Shown one piece after another: positions 33,681 to 43,100 of a stretch of DNA of 64,000 nucleotides. A program made the translations under genes and the position numbers. Within the stretch, counting starts at the first letter, position 1; each line of letters starts with the position of its first letter. Where the stretch lies: assembly GCF_019823105.1 (NCBI RefSeq), contig NZ_CP081958.1, positions 434,001 through 498,000 on the forward strand, in the 5' to 3' direction. Below the pieces are notes generated by a model that was not told where the DNA came from, ran no database searches, and saw nothing but the letters and a program-made list of their open reading frames with translations. The stretch is from Halobaculum magnesiiphilum (GTDB taxonomy: Archaea; Halobacteriota; Halobacteria; Halobacteriales; Haloferacaceae).

Positions 33681-34382
33681 CTACTCGTCGCCCCGGGGCG
33701 TTCGGGTGCCGCTGGCGTTGACCGCCGCCAGCTCCTCGCTGTCGAGTTCGCGCATGGGGTCGGGGAGGTGGTCGGCGGCGGCGTCGAGGGCGGCCATCGC
33801 CTCGCGGACGGCGTCCGACTGCGGCCCCTCGCCGAGGTTGAGCTGCCGGAGGTACCCCCGAGCGAGGGCGGTGTAGACGCCGGCCTCCGCGAGATACGAG
33901 CAGCCGAGCATGTTCGCCCAGACGTGGCCCGGGCGGTTCACGGTCCGGTGGAACGCGTACGACCCGCCCAGCTCGCCCTCGATCGCCGCGACCGCGAGCG
34001 TCGACAGCCGCGACTTCGCCTCGACCCACGTGTCGAGGGAGCCGCCCCAGTAGCCGCGGAGCCGCTCGGCGTCGTACGCGAGGTCGACGTCGTAGGCGTC
34101 GTCGGGGACCGCCCGCGCCGAAAGCGCGTCGCCGGCGTCGGCGCCGGCGACCGCCGGGTCGACCCCCTCCTCGACGCCGCAGACGACCCGCAGGGTCGGC
34201 ACCTCATAGCGGCCGGCGGCGTCCCAGAAGGAGTGAAACCACAGCGCCACCGCCCCCTCCGCCGCGGCCTCCCGCATCGCCGGCGCGACCGTCCGCGTGA
34301 GCACGCGGTGTTTGCCCGCCAGCGCGCCGTCGGAGTCGGCCGCGAGCTCGCGCCAGCGCACCGCGACCGCGAGGTAGTCCAT
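33681..34382 (-). CDS. Haloarchaeal conserved protein of unknown function
   Basis: A 233-residue acidic protein with no recognised family. The first ~60 residues look like an alpha/beta fold (LAGKHRVLTRTVAPAMREAA, then GAVALWFHSFWDAAGRYEVP). The C-terminal half is helical and resembles a substrate-binding four-helix region (AFHRTVNRPGHVWANMLGCSYLAEAG, then TALARGYLRQLNLGEGPQSD). No catalytic motif is visible. A GTTTATC box 27 bases upstream of ATG 34382 gives a leaderless start. It faces away from the Dna2-like gene. Confidence 0.65.
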   Translation of the reverse strand: MDYLAVAVRWRELAADSDGALAGKHRVLTRTVAPAMREAAAEGAVALWFHSFWDAAGRYEVPTLRVVCGVEEGVDPAVAGADAGDALSARAVPDDAYDVDLAYDAERLRGYWGGSLDTWVEAKSRLSTLAVAAIEGELGGSYAFHRTVNRPGHVWANMLGCSYLAEAGVYTALARGYLRQLNLGEGPQSDAVREAMAALDAAADHLPDPMRELDSEELAAVNASGTRTPRGDE

Positions 34383-34540
34383 ACCGCGTGATCCGCGGTC
34401 CCGTCGGATAAACACCGATGGATGCGCGGACGACACCGGACGGGAACCGACACCCCGCCGCGGCGTCTCTCGGGTGTCCGTGCGTTCACGAGTCCAGACG
34501 GCTGCCGGCGACGATCCTCGTTCGTCCGAGGGCGGGAATG

Positions 34541-34646
34541 GAAGGGGCCGCGGGGGTGCGCGAAGGCGCGGACGGACAAGCACCGGAGCGAACGGAGTGA
34601 GCGAGGAGCGCAGCCGCCGCACCGAGCGCACCCCTGCGGGGGCTTC
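34541..34646 (+). repeat. Structured ~106-base repeat, copy B
   Basis: It lies in the 391-base region between divergent promoters (34409 for the minus gene, ~34742 for the Dna2-like gene). The ends pair: GAAG/CTTC, a GGG/GGG internal loop, then CCGC(G)GGGGTGCGC with its partner, containing one G-T wobble (34541-34561 with 34626-34646). Inside are AGCACCG, the hairpin GC-GAACGGAGTGA-GC (loop 34590-34600) and GAGGAGCGC, as in copy A. The rest of the region holds no gene. Confidence 0.8.
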
Positions 34647-34773
34647 CGCGGTCGTCGGAACGCAGTCCGCGAGGACCTGAGACGGGGAACGACGGTTCGA
34701 GCCCGGGACAACCCACGGGGCCGACGGGGTTCGCACCGACACCGTTTTTCCCGAGCACCCGCCCACTCCGGTA

Positions 34774-37572
34774 GTGAACGTTCGCGGTCCCCTCCTGGAG
34801 GTCGGCGAGATCCGGCAGGTGAGCACGAAGTACGGCGAGCGCGACCTCGCGGAGTTGACGGTCCGACCGGATGGGGGTGCCGCGGACCCCGTCACCGTCA
34901 CCCTCTGGGGAAAGTGGACCCACACCGCCGAGCACGCCGAGCCGGGGATGGAGCTGCTCGTCACGGACGCCGAAGTCGACGATTACGGCGACCGCGAGGG
35001 GTACACCACCTCCGCGGACTCGTACGTCGTCCTCGAACCGGACTTCCTCGTCGACGTGACCGACATCCGCTCGTGGGTGCAGTGCCCGCGGATGTACTAC
35101 CTGAACAAGCTCTCGGGCATCCCGCTGAACTACCCGGTCGTCAAGGGGACGGTCGTCCACGAGGTGTTCGGCGACCTGCTTCGCGGGGTCGAGTTGGAGG
35201 AGTCCATCGACGACCGCGTCGCGGAGGCCGGGCTCGAACTCGGCCTGCTCGGGATGGAGCGCGAGGAGGTCGCCGACGAGGTGCGCCGCAACGCCGCGGC
35301 GATCGAGGGATGGCTGAATCAGGGGACGCTCGCGACCGACGGCGACGCCTCCGCGGGCGCAGAGGGCGAAACCACGGTCGTCGGCAGCGACGCGTCCACT
35401 GAAGCCTGCGACGACGCATCGACGAACACCGCCGCCGACGAAAACGCCTCCCGCTCGGAGTGGGACGGCGGCCCCGACGAGTCGGAGTGGCGCTCGGAGT
35501 ACACGCTCATCTCGCCGACCTTCGGCGTGAAGGGGCGCGCAGACGCGCTCCGCCGCGGGCAACCCGTCGAGCTCAAGACGGGCAAGAACACGAACCGCGA
35601 GCCGCGGTTCCAGGACAAGATCCAGGCGGCCTGCTACGCGCTCCTGTTGCGCGAGCGCGGCATCGACGCCGACACCGGCACCCTGCTGTATACCAAGAAC
35701 ACCGCCCTGGAGCGCGGCGAGGAGTCGGGCGACCTCTCGCCGGCCAAGGAATTCTCCGTCGGGAAGGGGCTGCTCGATTTCGTCGTCCGCCAGCGCAACG
35801 AGATAGCCGCGACTGAGTTCGACATGAGCGTCCCGACGGGCTACGAGGCCGACGCGAAATGCGAGTACTGTTTCGAGCAGGACACCTGCATGGTCGTCTC
35901 GGGCCGCCTCGATCAGGAGTCGAAGGCCGGGCAGATCGGGACGGCACTCTCCGAGGAGGAGCGCGAGTACTTCGATGAGACCTATCGCGCGCTGGAGGAG
36001 GAACGCCGCGAGACACACGCCGAGTACCGGAAACTGTGGGAGCAGACCGCCGAGGAGCGCGCGGCCGACGACCGCGCGCTGATCGACCTGGAGCCGGTCA
36101 GGGAGGAGCCGCTCGGCGACGGCCGGTGGGGACTCACCGCCCGCAAGGAGTCCGACGCCGTCTCGAAGCTCCGCGAGGGCGACGTGGCGCTCGCCTCGGA
36201 CGGCGATCCCGCGTCGGGCCACTCCGAGTTGGGCCGGATCCAGAAGCTGGGCGAGGAGGTCGTCGTCGAGACGGACGAGCCCGTGAAGCTGTGCCGTCTC
36301 GACGTGTACCCCTCGGAACTGTCCGTCTCGCGGATGCACACCGCCGTCCACGACTTCGTACTCAAGGGCGACCCCGACCGAAAGGACGTGCTGTTCGGCC
36401 GCCGGGAGCCCGCCTTCGGCACGCGTGACGACGACGCGACGCCGTTCATCGACAACAACGAGGCGCAGAACGCCGCCGTCGAGCGGGCGGTCACCGCCGA
36501 GGACTTCGCGCTCGTCCACGGTCCGCCGGGGACGGGCAAGACGTACACCATCGCCCGCATCGTCCGCGCGCTCGTCGAGCGCGGCGACAGGGTCCTCCTG
36601 TCGGCGTTCACGAACCGCGCGGTCGACAACGCCGTCGAGGCGCTGCGGGCGCAGGGCTTCACCGATGTCCTCCGCGTCGGGACGGAGACGGGCGTCCGCG
36701 GCGACATGCAGGACATCCGTCTCGTCACGCGCGGGGAACCGAACGACCGCGCGGCGAAGCTGAACTCGGCGCCCGTCGTCGCCGCCACCACCTCCTCCTG
36801 TGGGTCGCGGACGATGCGCGAGCAGGAGTTCGACGTGGCGCTCGTCGACGAGGCCTCCCAGCTTACCGAGCCGGGGACCCTCGCAGCCATCAACCTCGCC
36901 GACCGGTTCGTGCTCGTCGGCGACCACGAGCAGCTTCCGCCCGTCGTGCGCGCCGAGAACCGCCTGCGCGAGTCGCTGTTCCAGCGCCTCATCGAGGAAC
37001 ACCCCGACGCGGGCGTCATGCTCGACCGCCAGTACCGCATGAGCCAGCGCATTCAGGCGTTCTCCTCGCGGGAGTTCTACGACGGGAAGCTCCGTCCCGC
37101 GACACCCGAGGTGGCCGGGCAGACCCTCGCGGATCTCGGCGTCGACACCGCGGACCTCCCGCCGGAACTCCGGGATCCCGTCTCGTTCGTCGACCCCGAC
37201 GGCGCCCGCGAGGGCAACGCCAACCCCGCCGAGGCCGACCGCGTGGCCCAGGTCGTGGAGGCGTACGTCGCCGCCGGCGTCGACCCCGACGACATCGGCG
37301 TCATCGCGCCGTTCCGCGCGCAGGTGGCGGAGATCGGTCGCCGGACGGACGTGACCGTCGACACGGTCGACCGCTTCCAGGGGTCGAGCGAGGAGGTGAT
37401 CGTGGTCTCGTTCGTCGCGACGGGCGACCTCGACGGCCCGATCTTCGAGGACACCCGCCGCGTCAACGTCGCGCTGACGCGGGCGAAGAAGGCGCTGTGT
37501 CTCGTCGGGGACGCCGAGGCGCTCGCGTCCGAGCCGTTCTACGCGCGGATGCTCGATTGGGCGCGACGGTAG
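34774..37572 (+). CDS. Dna2-like nuclease-helicase with N-terminal OB fold
   Basis: A 932-residue protein with three parts. Residues 1-90 look like an OB fold (LLEVGEIRQVSTKYGERDLA). Residues ~95-375 form a Cas4/RecB-type PD-(D/E)xK nuclease: Cys104 (WVQCPRMYYL), GTVVHEVFGDLL, GVKGRADALRRGQPVELKTGK and a three-cysteine cluster (CEYCFEQDTC near 363-372), the usual four-cysteine [4Fe-4S] layout. Residues ~550-932 form a superfamily 1B helicase: GPPGTGKT near 584, DEASQ near 692, GDHEQLPPV, DTVDRFQGSSEEVIVVS and VALTRAKK. This is the architecture of Dna2, which trims long flaps and resects ends. An insert of ~50 acidic residues follows nuclease motif I. GTG 34774 is supported by a TTTTT box ~30 bases upstream. 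Confidence 0.88.
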   Translation: MNVRGPLLEVGEIRQVSTKYGERDLAELTVRPDGGAADPVTVTLWGKWTHTAEHAEPGMELLVTDAEVDDYGDREGYTTSADSYVVLEPDFLVDVTDIRSWVQCPRMYYLNKLSGIPLNYPVVKGTVVHEVFGDLLRGVELEESIDDRVAEAGLELGLLGMEREEVADEVRRNAAAIEGWLNQGTLATDGDASAGAEGETTVVGSDASTEACDDASTNTAADENASRSEWDGGPDESEWRSEYTLISPTFGVKGRADALRRGQPVELKTGKNTNREPRFQDKIQAACYALLLRERGIDADTGTLLYTKNTALERGEESGDLSPAKEFSVGKGLLDFVVRQRNEIAATEFDMSVPTGYEADAKCEYCFEQDTCMVVSGRLDQESKAGQIGTALSEEEREYFDETYRALEEERRETHAEYRKLWEQTAEERAADDRALIDLEPVREEPLGDGRWGLTARKESDAVSKLREGDVALASDGDPASGHSELGRIQKLGEEVVVETDEPVKLCRLDVYPSELSVSRMHTAVHDFVLKGDPDRKDVLFGRREPAFGTRDDDATPFIDNNEAQNAAVERAVTAEDFALVHGPPGTGKTYTIARIVRALVERGDRVLLSAFTNRAVDNAVEALRAQGFTDVLRVGTETGVRGDMQDIRLVTRGEPNDRAAKLNSAPVVAATTSSCGSRTMREQEFDVALVDEASQLTEPGTLAAINLADRFVLVGDHEQLPPVVRAENRLRESLFQRLIEEHPDAGVMLDRQYRMSQRIQAFSSREFYDGKLRPATPEVAGQTLADLGVDTADLPPELRDPVSFVDPDGAREGNANPAEADRVAQVVEAYVAAGVDPDDIGVIAPFRAQVAEIGRRTDVTVDTVDRFQGSSEEVIVVSFVATGDLDGPIFEDTRRVNVALTRAKKALCLVGDAEALASEPFYARMLDWARR

Positions 37573-37614
37573 TCGGTCGGCGACATCGCCTCCGGCGTCC
37601 GCATCGCCCGCGAC

Positions 37615-39621
37615 TCAGTCGTCCCGTTCCCCGTCGCGGTCCGATCGTCGGTCGGCGGCGTCATTGCCGCCCTCAGTTTCGTCCCCCTCGGTGTCTTTCC
37701 CCCCATCGCCGTCCTGGGTGTCGCTCTCCTCGTCGCCGGACCCCCGGCCGTTGGTCGCGACCGAGTCGGGTCCGTATGGCAATCCGTGGTCTGGCCCGAC
37801 GGCGTCCGTCGTCGCGTCCGAACCCGCGTCCGGACCGATATCCGAAGTCGCCTCCCCCTCGGTCGCGCCTCCCTCGGCGCGACGACGGCGGTCGTGCCGC
37901 ACGCGCCGGCGAGCCGCGAGGTCGTCCTCCAGCCTGTCGAGCAGTTCCTCGCGGAGCGCGTCGGCGTCCGCGGCGTCGAGGTCGTAGGCGATCGCGTCGC
38001 CGCCGAGCAGCCCCGAGGAGGACGCCGAGTCGCCGACGACGGACGCGAGGTTCCGTCTGCGCTGGAAGACGGTCCGGGAGACGAACACCGTCTGGAGCCG
38101 GAAGTACGGCACCAGCCGGGTGTGTCGACGCAGCACCCCGGTCCGGGTGACGAACCCGTCGCCGACGGTGGTGTGCCCGCGGTTCGCCCACGTCAGGTGC
38201 CCCGCGATCGGTGCCAGCGCGACGCCGACCAGCGGGAGCAGGGGGAGGGCCCCCGGGAGGTCGAACACGAGCCGGTCGACCCCGACCGCGAGGGCCGTCG
38301 CCACGAGCGCAGCGATCGCGTAGCGGGCGACGTACCGGCGTCTGGCGCGCGTCGGCGGGCGCGCGACCGTGTCGACGCCGAAGGCGTCGTCCGGGTCGTC
38401 AGGATCGTTCGGGCTGTTCGGGGCCTCCAGGTCGTCTACCTCCGCGTCGGCGTCCGTGCCCAGCTCCGCCCGCACGTCGTCGGCGAGCGCGACGACCCGA
38501 GACCGGGTGTCCAGCGGAACCGCCGTCTCGGCGCCGCCGTCGCCGCCGCCCCCACCCCCCGAACCCGGGGCGTACCCGGCCGTCTCGATCGCGAGGCTCG
38601 CGTAGCCGAGCCGGCGCATGACGGCGTTCTCTGAGACGGTGACCGTCTGGACCTTCGAGAGGGGGACCGTCCCGCTGTAACGGCCGAGGAGGCCGCGCTC
38701 GTAGCGGAGCTCGTCGCCGACGCGCTCCAGCCGGAACCCGTAGTAGCGGACGAACGTGAGCGCGGCACTGACGACCCACACGACCAGCAGGAAGCCGACT
38801 GCGCCGAGCAGACCCAGCGACAGCAGGTCGCCCGTCCCGAGCGAGGGCACGTCGCCGGGGCCGACCTCGACGTCGATGATCCCGTAGCGCACGAGCAGCC
38901 GGCCGCCGTCGAACAGCAGGTCGTCGAAGAGGCTCGCGCCGACGAACGGCGCGATCACCGCGCCGGGGCGGAACGACACCGCACACAGCGTCGCGAAGCG
39001 CCGCCCCGTGAGCTCGTACAGCGTCTCCGACTCGGCGGCGACCCCGCCCGACTCAGCGGAACCCGCGGATCCCGTCGCCGCGGTCGCACCGGCGGCGGTC
39101 GCCGACGGTCGCGTCCCGGCGCGTTCGGCCGTGGAGGCGTCGTCGGACGCCGACTCGCGGTCGTCGCGGGACTCGTCACCCCGGCCGCGGCGACCCAGTT
39201 CCGCCCGGAGCCGGTCGGCCTCGTCGCTCCCGACGGCGTCGAGGGTCGCCTCGGTGGCGCCGCCGCCGGCGGTCTCGACGGTCACGGTGGCGAGCCCGAG
39301 CGCCCGCTGGAGGATGCTGCGGCGCACGTCCACGTTCTGAACGCGGTGGAGGGGGATCTCCCGGTCCTGTCGGGAGACGACGCCGGATCTGACGACCAGC
39401 CGGTCGGACAGCACCTCGTACTCGAACCGGTACCAGCGGGCGAGCGCGGCGCCGGCGCCGACGAGGAACGCGGCCGGGACCGCGAGAAACGCCACCGGTC
39501 CGGGGCCGTCGCCGCCGCCCATCCCGGCGAAGGCGGTGCTCGCGAACAGCGCGAACAGCGCCAGCTGGCCGCCCGAGCGGAGCGCGCTGACGGCGGCAGA
39601 GGCGGGATGCAGTCGGGTCAT
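37615..39621 (-). CDS. Membrane protein with three bacterial PH (YdbT/bPH2) domains
   Basis: A 668-residue membrane protein. The repeated unit is a pair of membrane helices followed by a bPH2 domain with the 'RxG...R...L..VQ.V.V..S..QR..G.A...V.TAG' pattern. It is seen three times: RSGVVSRQDREIPLHRVQNV, RGLLGRYSGTVPLSKVQTV and RTGVLRRHTRLVPYFRLQTV. Asp/Ser-rich linkers separate the units and the C-terminal ~110 residues are an acidic disordered tail. The function is unknown; the Bacillus homologues YdbS/YdbT protect against peptide toxins. It overlaps the upstream gene by one base (TGATGA). Confidence 0.82.
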   Translation of the reverse strand: MTRLHPASAAVSALRSGGQLALFALFASTAFAGMGGGDGPGPVAFLAVPAAFLVGAGAALARWYRFEYEVLSDRLVVRSGVVSRQDREIPLHRVQNVDVRRSILQRALGLATVTVETAGGGATEATLDAVGSDEADRLRAELGRRGRGDESRDDRESASDDASTAERAGTRPSATAAGATAATGSAGSAESGGVAAESETLYELTGRRFATLCAVSFRPGAVIAPFVGASLFDDLLFDGGRLLVRYGIIDVEVGPGDVPSLGTGDLLSLGLLGAVGFLLVVWVVSAALTFVRYYGFRLERVGDELRYERGLLGRYSGTVPLSKVQTVTVSENAVMRRLGYASLAIETAGYAPGSGGGGGGDGGAETAVPLDTRSRVVALADDVRAELGTDADAEVDDLEAPNSPNDPDDPDDAFGVDTVARPPTRARRRYVARYAIAALVATALAVGVDRLVFDLPGALPLLPLVGVALAPIAGHLTWANRGHTTVGDGFVTRTGVLRRHTRLVPYFRLQTVFVSRTVFQRRRNLASVVGDSASSSGLLGGDAIAYDLDAADADALREELLDRLEDDLAARRRVRHDRRRRAEGGATEGEATSDIGPDAGSDATTDAVGPDHGLPYGPDSVATNGRGSGDEESDTQDGDGGKDTEGDETEGGNDAADRRSDRDGERDD

Positions 39622-40079
39622 CAGACGGCGTCGAACTCCGATTCGGTCGCGAGCTCGCGCAGGCGCTCGCGGAGCTCGCTCGCCCGCGCCGGCGTCAGCC
39701 CGGGGATCGTGATGTCGGCGCCGCGGGAGCCGGCCGTGTAGACGACGACCGAGGCGAGCCCGAGGGCGCGCTCGACGGGTCCGCGCCGGGTGTCGACGTG
39801 CTGGACGCGCACGTACGGCACCGACGTGTCGACCCGGGTGAGGACGCCGCGAACGAGATACAGCGAGTCCTCGCGCACCTCGAAGCGCCACACGCGATAG
39901 CGAACGACCGCGGCCCCGAGCCCGAGCACGACGACGCCGAGCGCGACCGCCGCGGCCCACGCCGGCGACACCGGAGCGCCGACCCGTTCGGCGACCAGTC
40001 CGGCGGCGAGTATCACGCCGCCCGGGACGAGTGCGCCGACGACCCACGCGAGGCGGACCCGCGGATCCAGCGATTCCAT
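39621..40079 (-). CDS. Membrane protein with one bacterial PH domain (YdbS-like)
   Basis: A 152-residue protein with two membrane helices ([20 protein letters not shown] and [20 protein letters not shown]), then a single bPH2 domain ([44 protein letters not shown]). It forms a YdbS-YdbT type pair with the next gene. A GTTTACC box ~28 bases upstream of ATG 40079 is the promoter of the pair. The function is unknown. Confidence 0.82.
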   Translation of the reverse strand: MESLDPRVRLAWVVGALVPGGVILAAGLVAERVGAPVSPAWAAAVALGVVVLGLGAAVVRYRVWRFEVREDSLYLVRGVLTRVDTSVPYVRVQHVDTRRGPVERALGLASVVVYTAGSRGADITIPGLTPARASELRERLRELATESEFDAV

Positions 40080-40162
40080 ACCCGGCGTTCGGTCGCCTCC
40101 GGTAAACGCTGTGGGGTTGCCCGACCGGACGTGGTCGCGGCCGCGGTCAGGCCGCGGGTCGC

Positions 40163-43100
40163 TCAGTCGCGACCGGAGTCGGTCGGCGTCTCCGAATCGG
40201 CGAGCACGCCCCCGAGGTCGACGCCGTCGTACCCGTCGCCCCCGTCGTCGACCCCCTCGGCGTCGGCCGTTTCGTCGTCCAACTCCTCCATCACGCGGGC
40301 GTGGAACTCCGCCAGCGCCGCGTCCTCGTCCTCGGCGAGCACCGTGTCGCTGGCCGACAGCGTCGCCAGCCCGAACGCCCGCGGCGAGGGCGCGTCGACC
40401 TCGTGGCGGACCACCTCGATCTCGCCGGCCCGGATCGCCGCGAGCACCTCGCGGATCCCCGAGAGGTTCAGCTTGTCCTCGACGATCTCGCGGTACGTCT
40501 CCTCCAGCACCGCGAACGAGTCGAGGCCCTCGGCGAAGGAGACGAGCATCTCCGCGGACACCTGCTGTTGGGCGGCGGACTTCTCGTACCCTTTGTACCG
40601 CTTCAGGATCATCAGCGACCGCGTCGCGTTGATGCGGAAGTAGCGCTTCAGCAGGTCGGTCCCCCGGAGCGCCGACCGGAAGTCCGGGTACGCCTCCTCG
40701 GAGTCGATCGAGGCGATCACGTCCGCCACGTCCACCTTCCGGTTCAGCGGCATCGTGACGGTGAAGCCGTTGTCGGCGACGGCGACCTGGACGTTCGCGT
40801 TCGCCCGCCGCGAGCAACGGTACGCGACGAGCCGCGAGAGGCCGTCGTTGAACTCCCGGCCGTAGGCGCTGTGGACGTGGTAGTGGCGGCGGTACTCGGT
40901 TCGGTCGAGCACCTGCTCGACGACGAGCCGGTCGGGCGTCGACACCCCCTCCGGGCCGAGATACCGGCGCTGCTCGTCGAACATCCGGGTGATCGCGCGC
41001 ACGGCGTTCTCGTCGAGCGGGAGCCGCCTGAGCCACCGGCGCGCGTCCGCCGGTCCGCCGGCGCCGAGCCGGTCCGTCACCTCCGCTTGGAACGCCAGGA
41101 TCTCCCGGCCGAGGTCGTAGCTGAGCGGGAGCCGCTCGGAGAACCACGAGGGAACCGTCGGCCGCTGGCTCGACGGGTCGACGTACACCTTCGAGCCCCG
41201 GCGGTAGCTGTACTGGTACGTCGACCCGCCGAGTTGGAACACGTCGCCGGGCTCCAGCGTGTCGAGGTAGCCCTCGTCGAGTTGCCCGACCCACTCGTCG
41301 CCGCCGCGGACGAACACGTCGATCGTGAACGAGTCCGGGATCGTGCCGATGTTCGTCATGTAGATGACGCGCGCCAGCCGGCCTCGCTTCCCGATCAGCG
41401 GCTCGCCAACGTCGAACTCCTCATAGTGGTGCTCGCCGTCGGGCGGGTCGTTGGTGTCGCGCCACACCTTCGCGTACGCGTTCCGCTCCTCCATCCCCTC
41501 GTAGTCGGCCGTGAGATACCGCCGGAGCTGCTCCCACTCGGCGTCGGAGTAGTTCCGGTACGGGTACGCCGACCGAAGCGTGTCGCGCACGTCCGCCTCC
41601 CGCTTCACGCCGTTGATCGCCATGCCGTACACCTGCTGGGCGGCCACGTCCTGGGCGTTCTCGGGGACGAACACGCGGTCGACGAACCCCTCCTCGGCCT
41701 TGCGGAGCATCACCGCACACTCGACGAGTTCGTCGCGGTCGAGCGCGATCACCCGGCCCTCGACGGTCCGCCCGAGGCGGTGGCCCGCGCGACCGACCCG
41801 CTGGAGCAGCGAGGCGACCGACTTCGGGGAGCCGACCTGTACCACGAGGTCGACGTGCGGCATGTCGATCCCCAGCTCCAGCGACGTGGAGGTGGTGACC
41901 ACGTCCACGTCGCCGGACTTCAGCTTCTCCTCGACCGCCTCGCGGTGCTCCTTCGACATCGAGCCGTGGTGACAGCCCGAGTCGGCCTCGTCGTAGCCGT
42001 AGCGCTCGCGGAGGTTCGTCAGTACACGCTCGGCGCCCGAGCGCGTGTTCGTGAACACGAGGGTGTTCTCGTGGCCGTCGATCAGCTCGCGGAGGCGGTC
42101 GTAGAAGCGCTCGTTGACCACGTCGCGGGGCGTGTCGATCAGGTCGTCGGTCGGGCACTCGAGCCGGAGGTCGAAGTCGCGGACGAACCGCGTGTCGACG
42201 ATCTCGCAGTCGCGTGGTTTCCACTCGTCGCCGTCTGTCCCGTCTGCCGCGTCGATCGTGCCGTCGCCGGCGGCGTCGACCTCGCCGTCCCCCGCCTGCC
42301 CGCCAACCAGGAACGTCGCCATCGTCGACAGCGGCTCGATCGTCGCCGAGCAGCCGATCCGCGTCGGCGACCCCTCACACAGCCGTTCGAGCCGCTCCAG
42401 CGAGACCGCGAGGTGGGTGCCGCGCTTGTTGTCCGCGAGCGAGTGGATCTCGTCGACGACGACGTACTCGACGCTGCGGAGCGTCTCCTTGAACTTCGGG
42501 GAGTTCAGCAGGATGGCGAGCGTCTCCGGCGTCGTGTTGAGGACGTGCGGCGGCGACTCCAGCATCGCCCGGCGCTCCCCGTCGGGGGTGTCGCCGTGGC
42601 GGATCGCCTGGCGGATCCCGGTGTCGTGGCCGCGGTCAGCGAGGTTCGCCGTGATCCCCTCGATCGGCTCCGCGAGGTTGCGGGTGATGTCGTTCGCGAG
42701 CGACTTCAGCGGCGAGACGTACAGGCAGTAGACGCCGTCGTCGAGGCCCTCCTCCGCCTCGCGTTCGCGGCGAAAGAGGTCGTTGAGGATCGCGGTGAAG
42801 CTCGCGAGCGTATTGTGGAGATACATCGCACCTCGACCCCCGACAAAGTTGTGCGTATCCGGAACGCTGAGATCGACGATTTCACCGCTGTATGAAACGG
42901 TTCCGGTATCGGTCACCTCGAGCCACATGACGTTCTCGTCCCGCCGTCGGTTTACCTTGGAAGCGAGTTCGGTCGTAAAGGGGTCCGTAGGAAGATCAGA
43001 CAGGACCTCTTCGAGGGCCGCCAGTGCACGTCCTGTCGCGTAACCGCTCCGTCTGACGACTTCGTATACGTTACCGAGCGCGTCGTCGAACGCCTCATCG

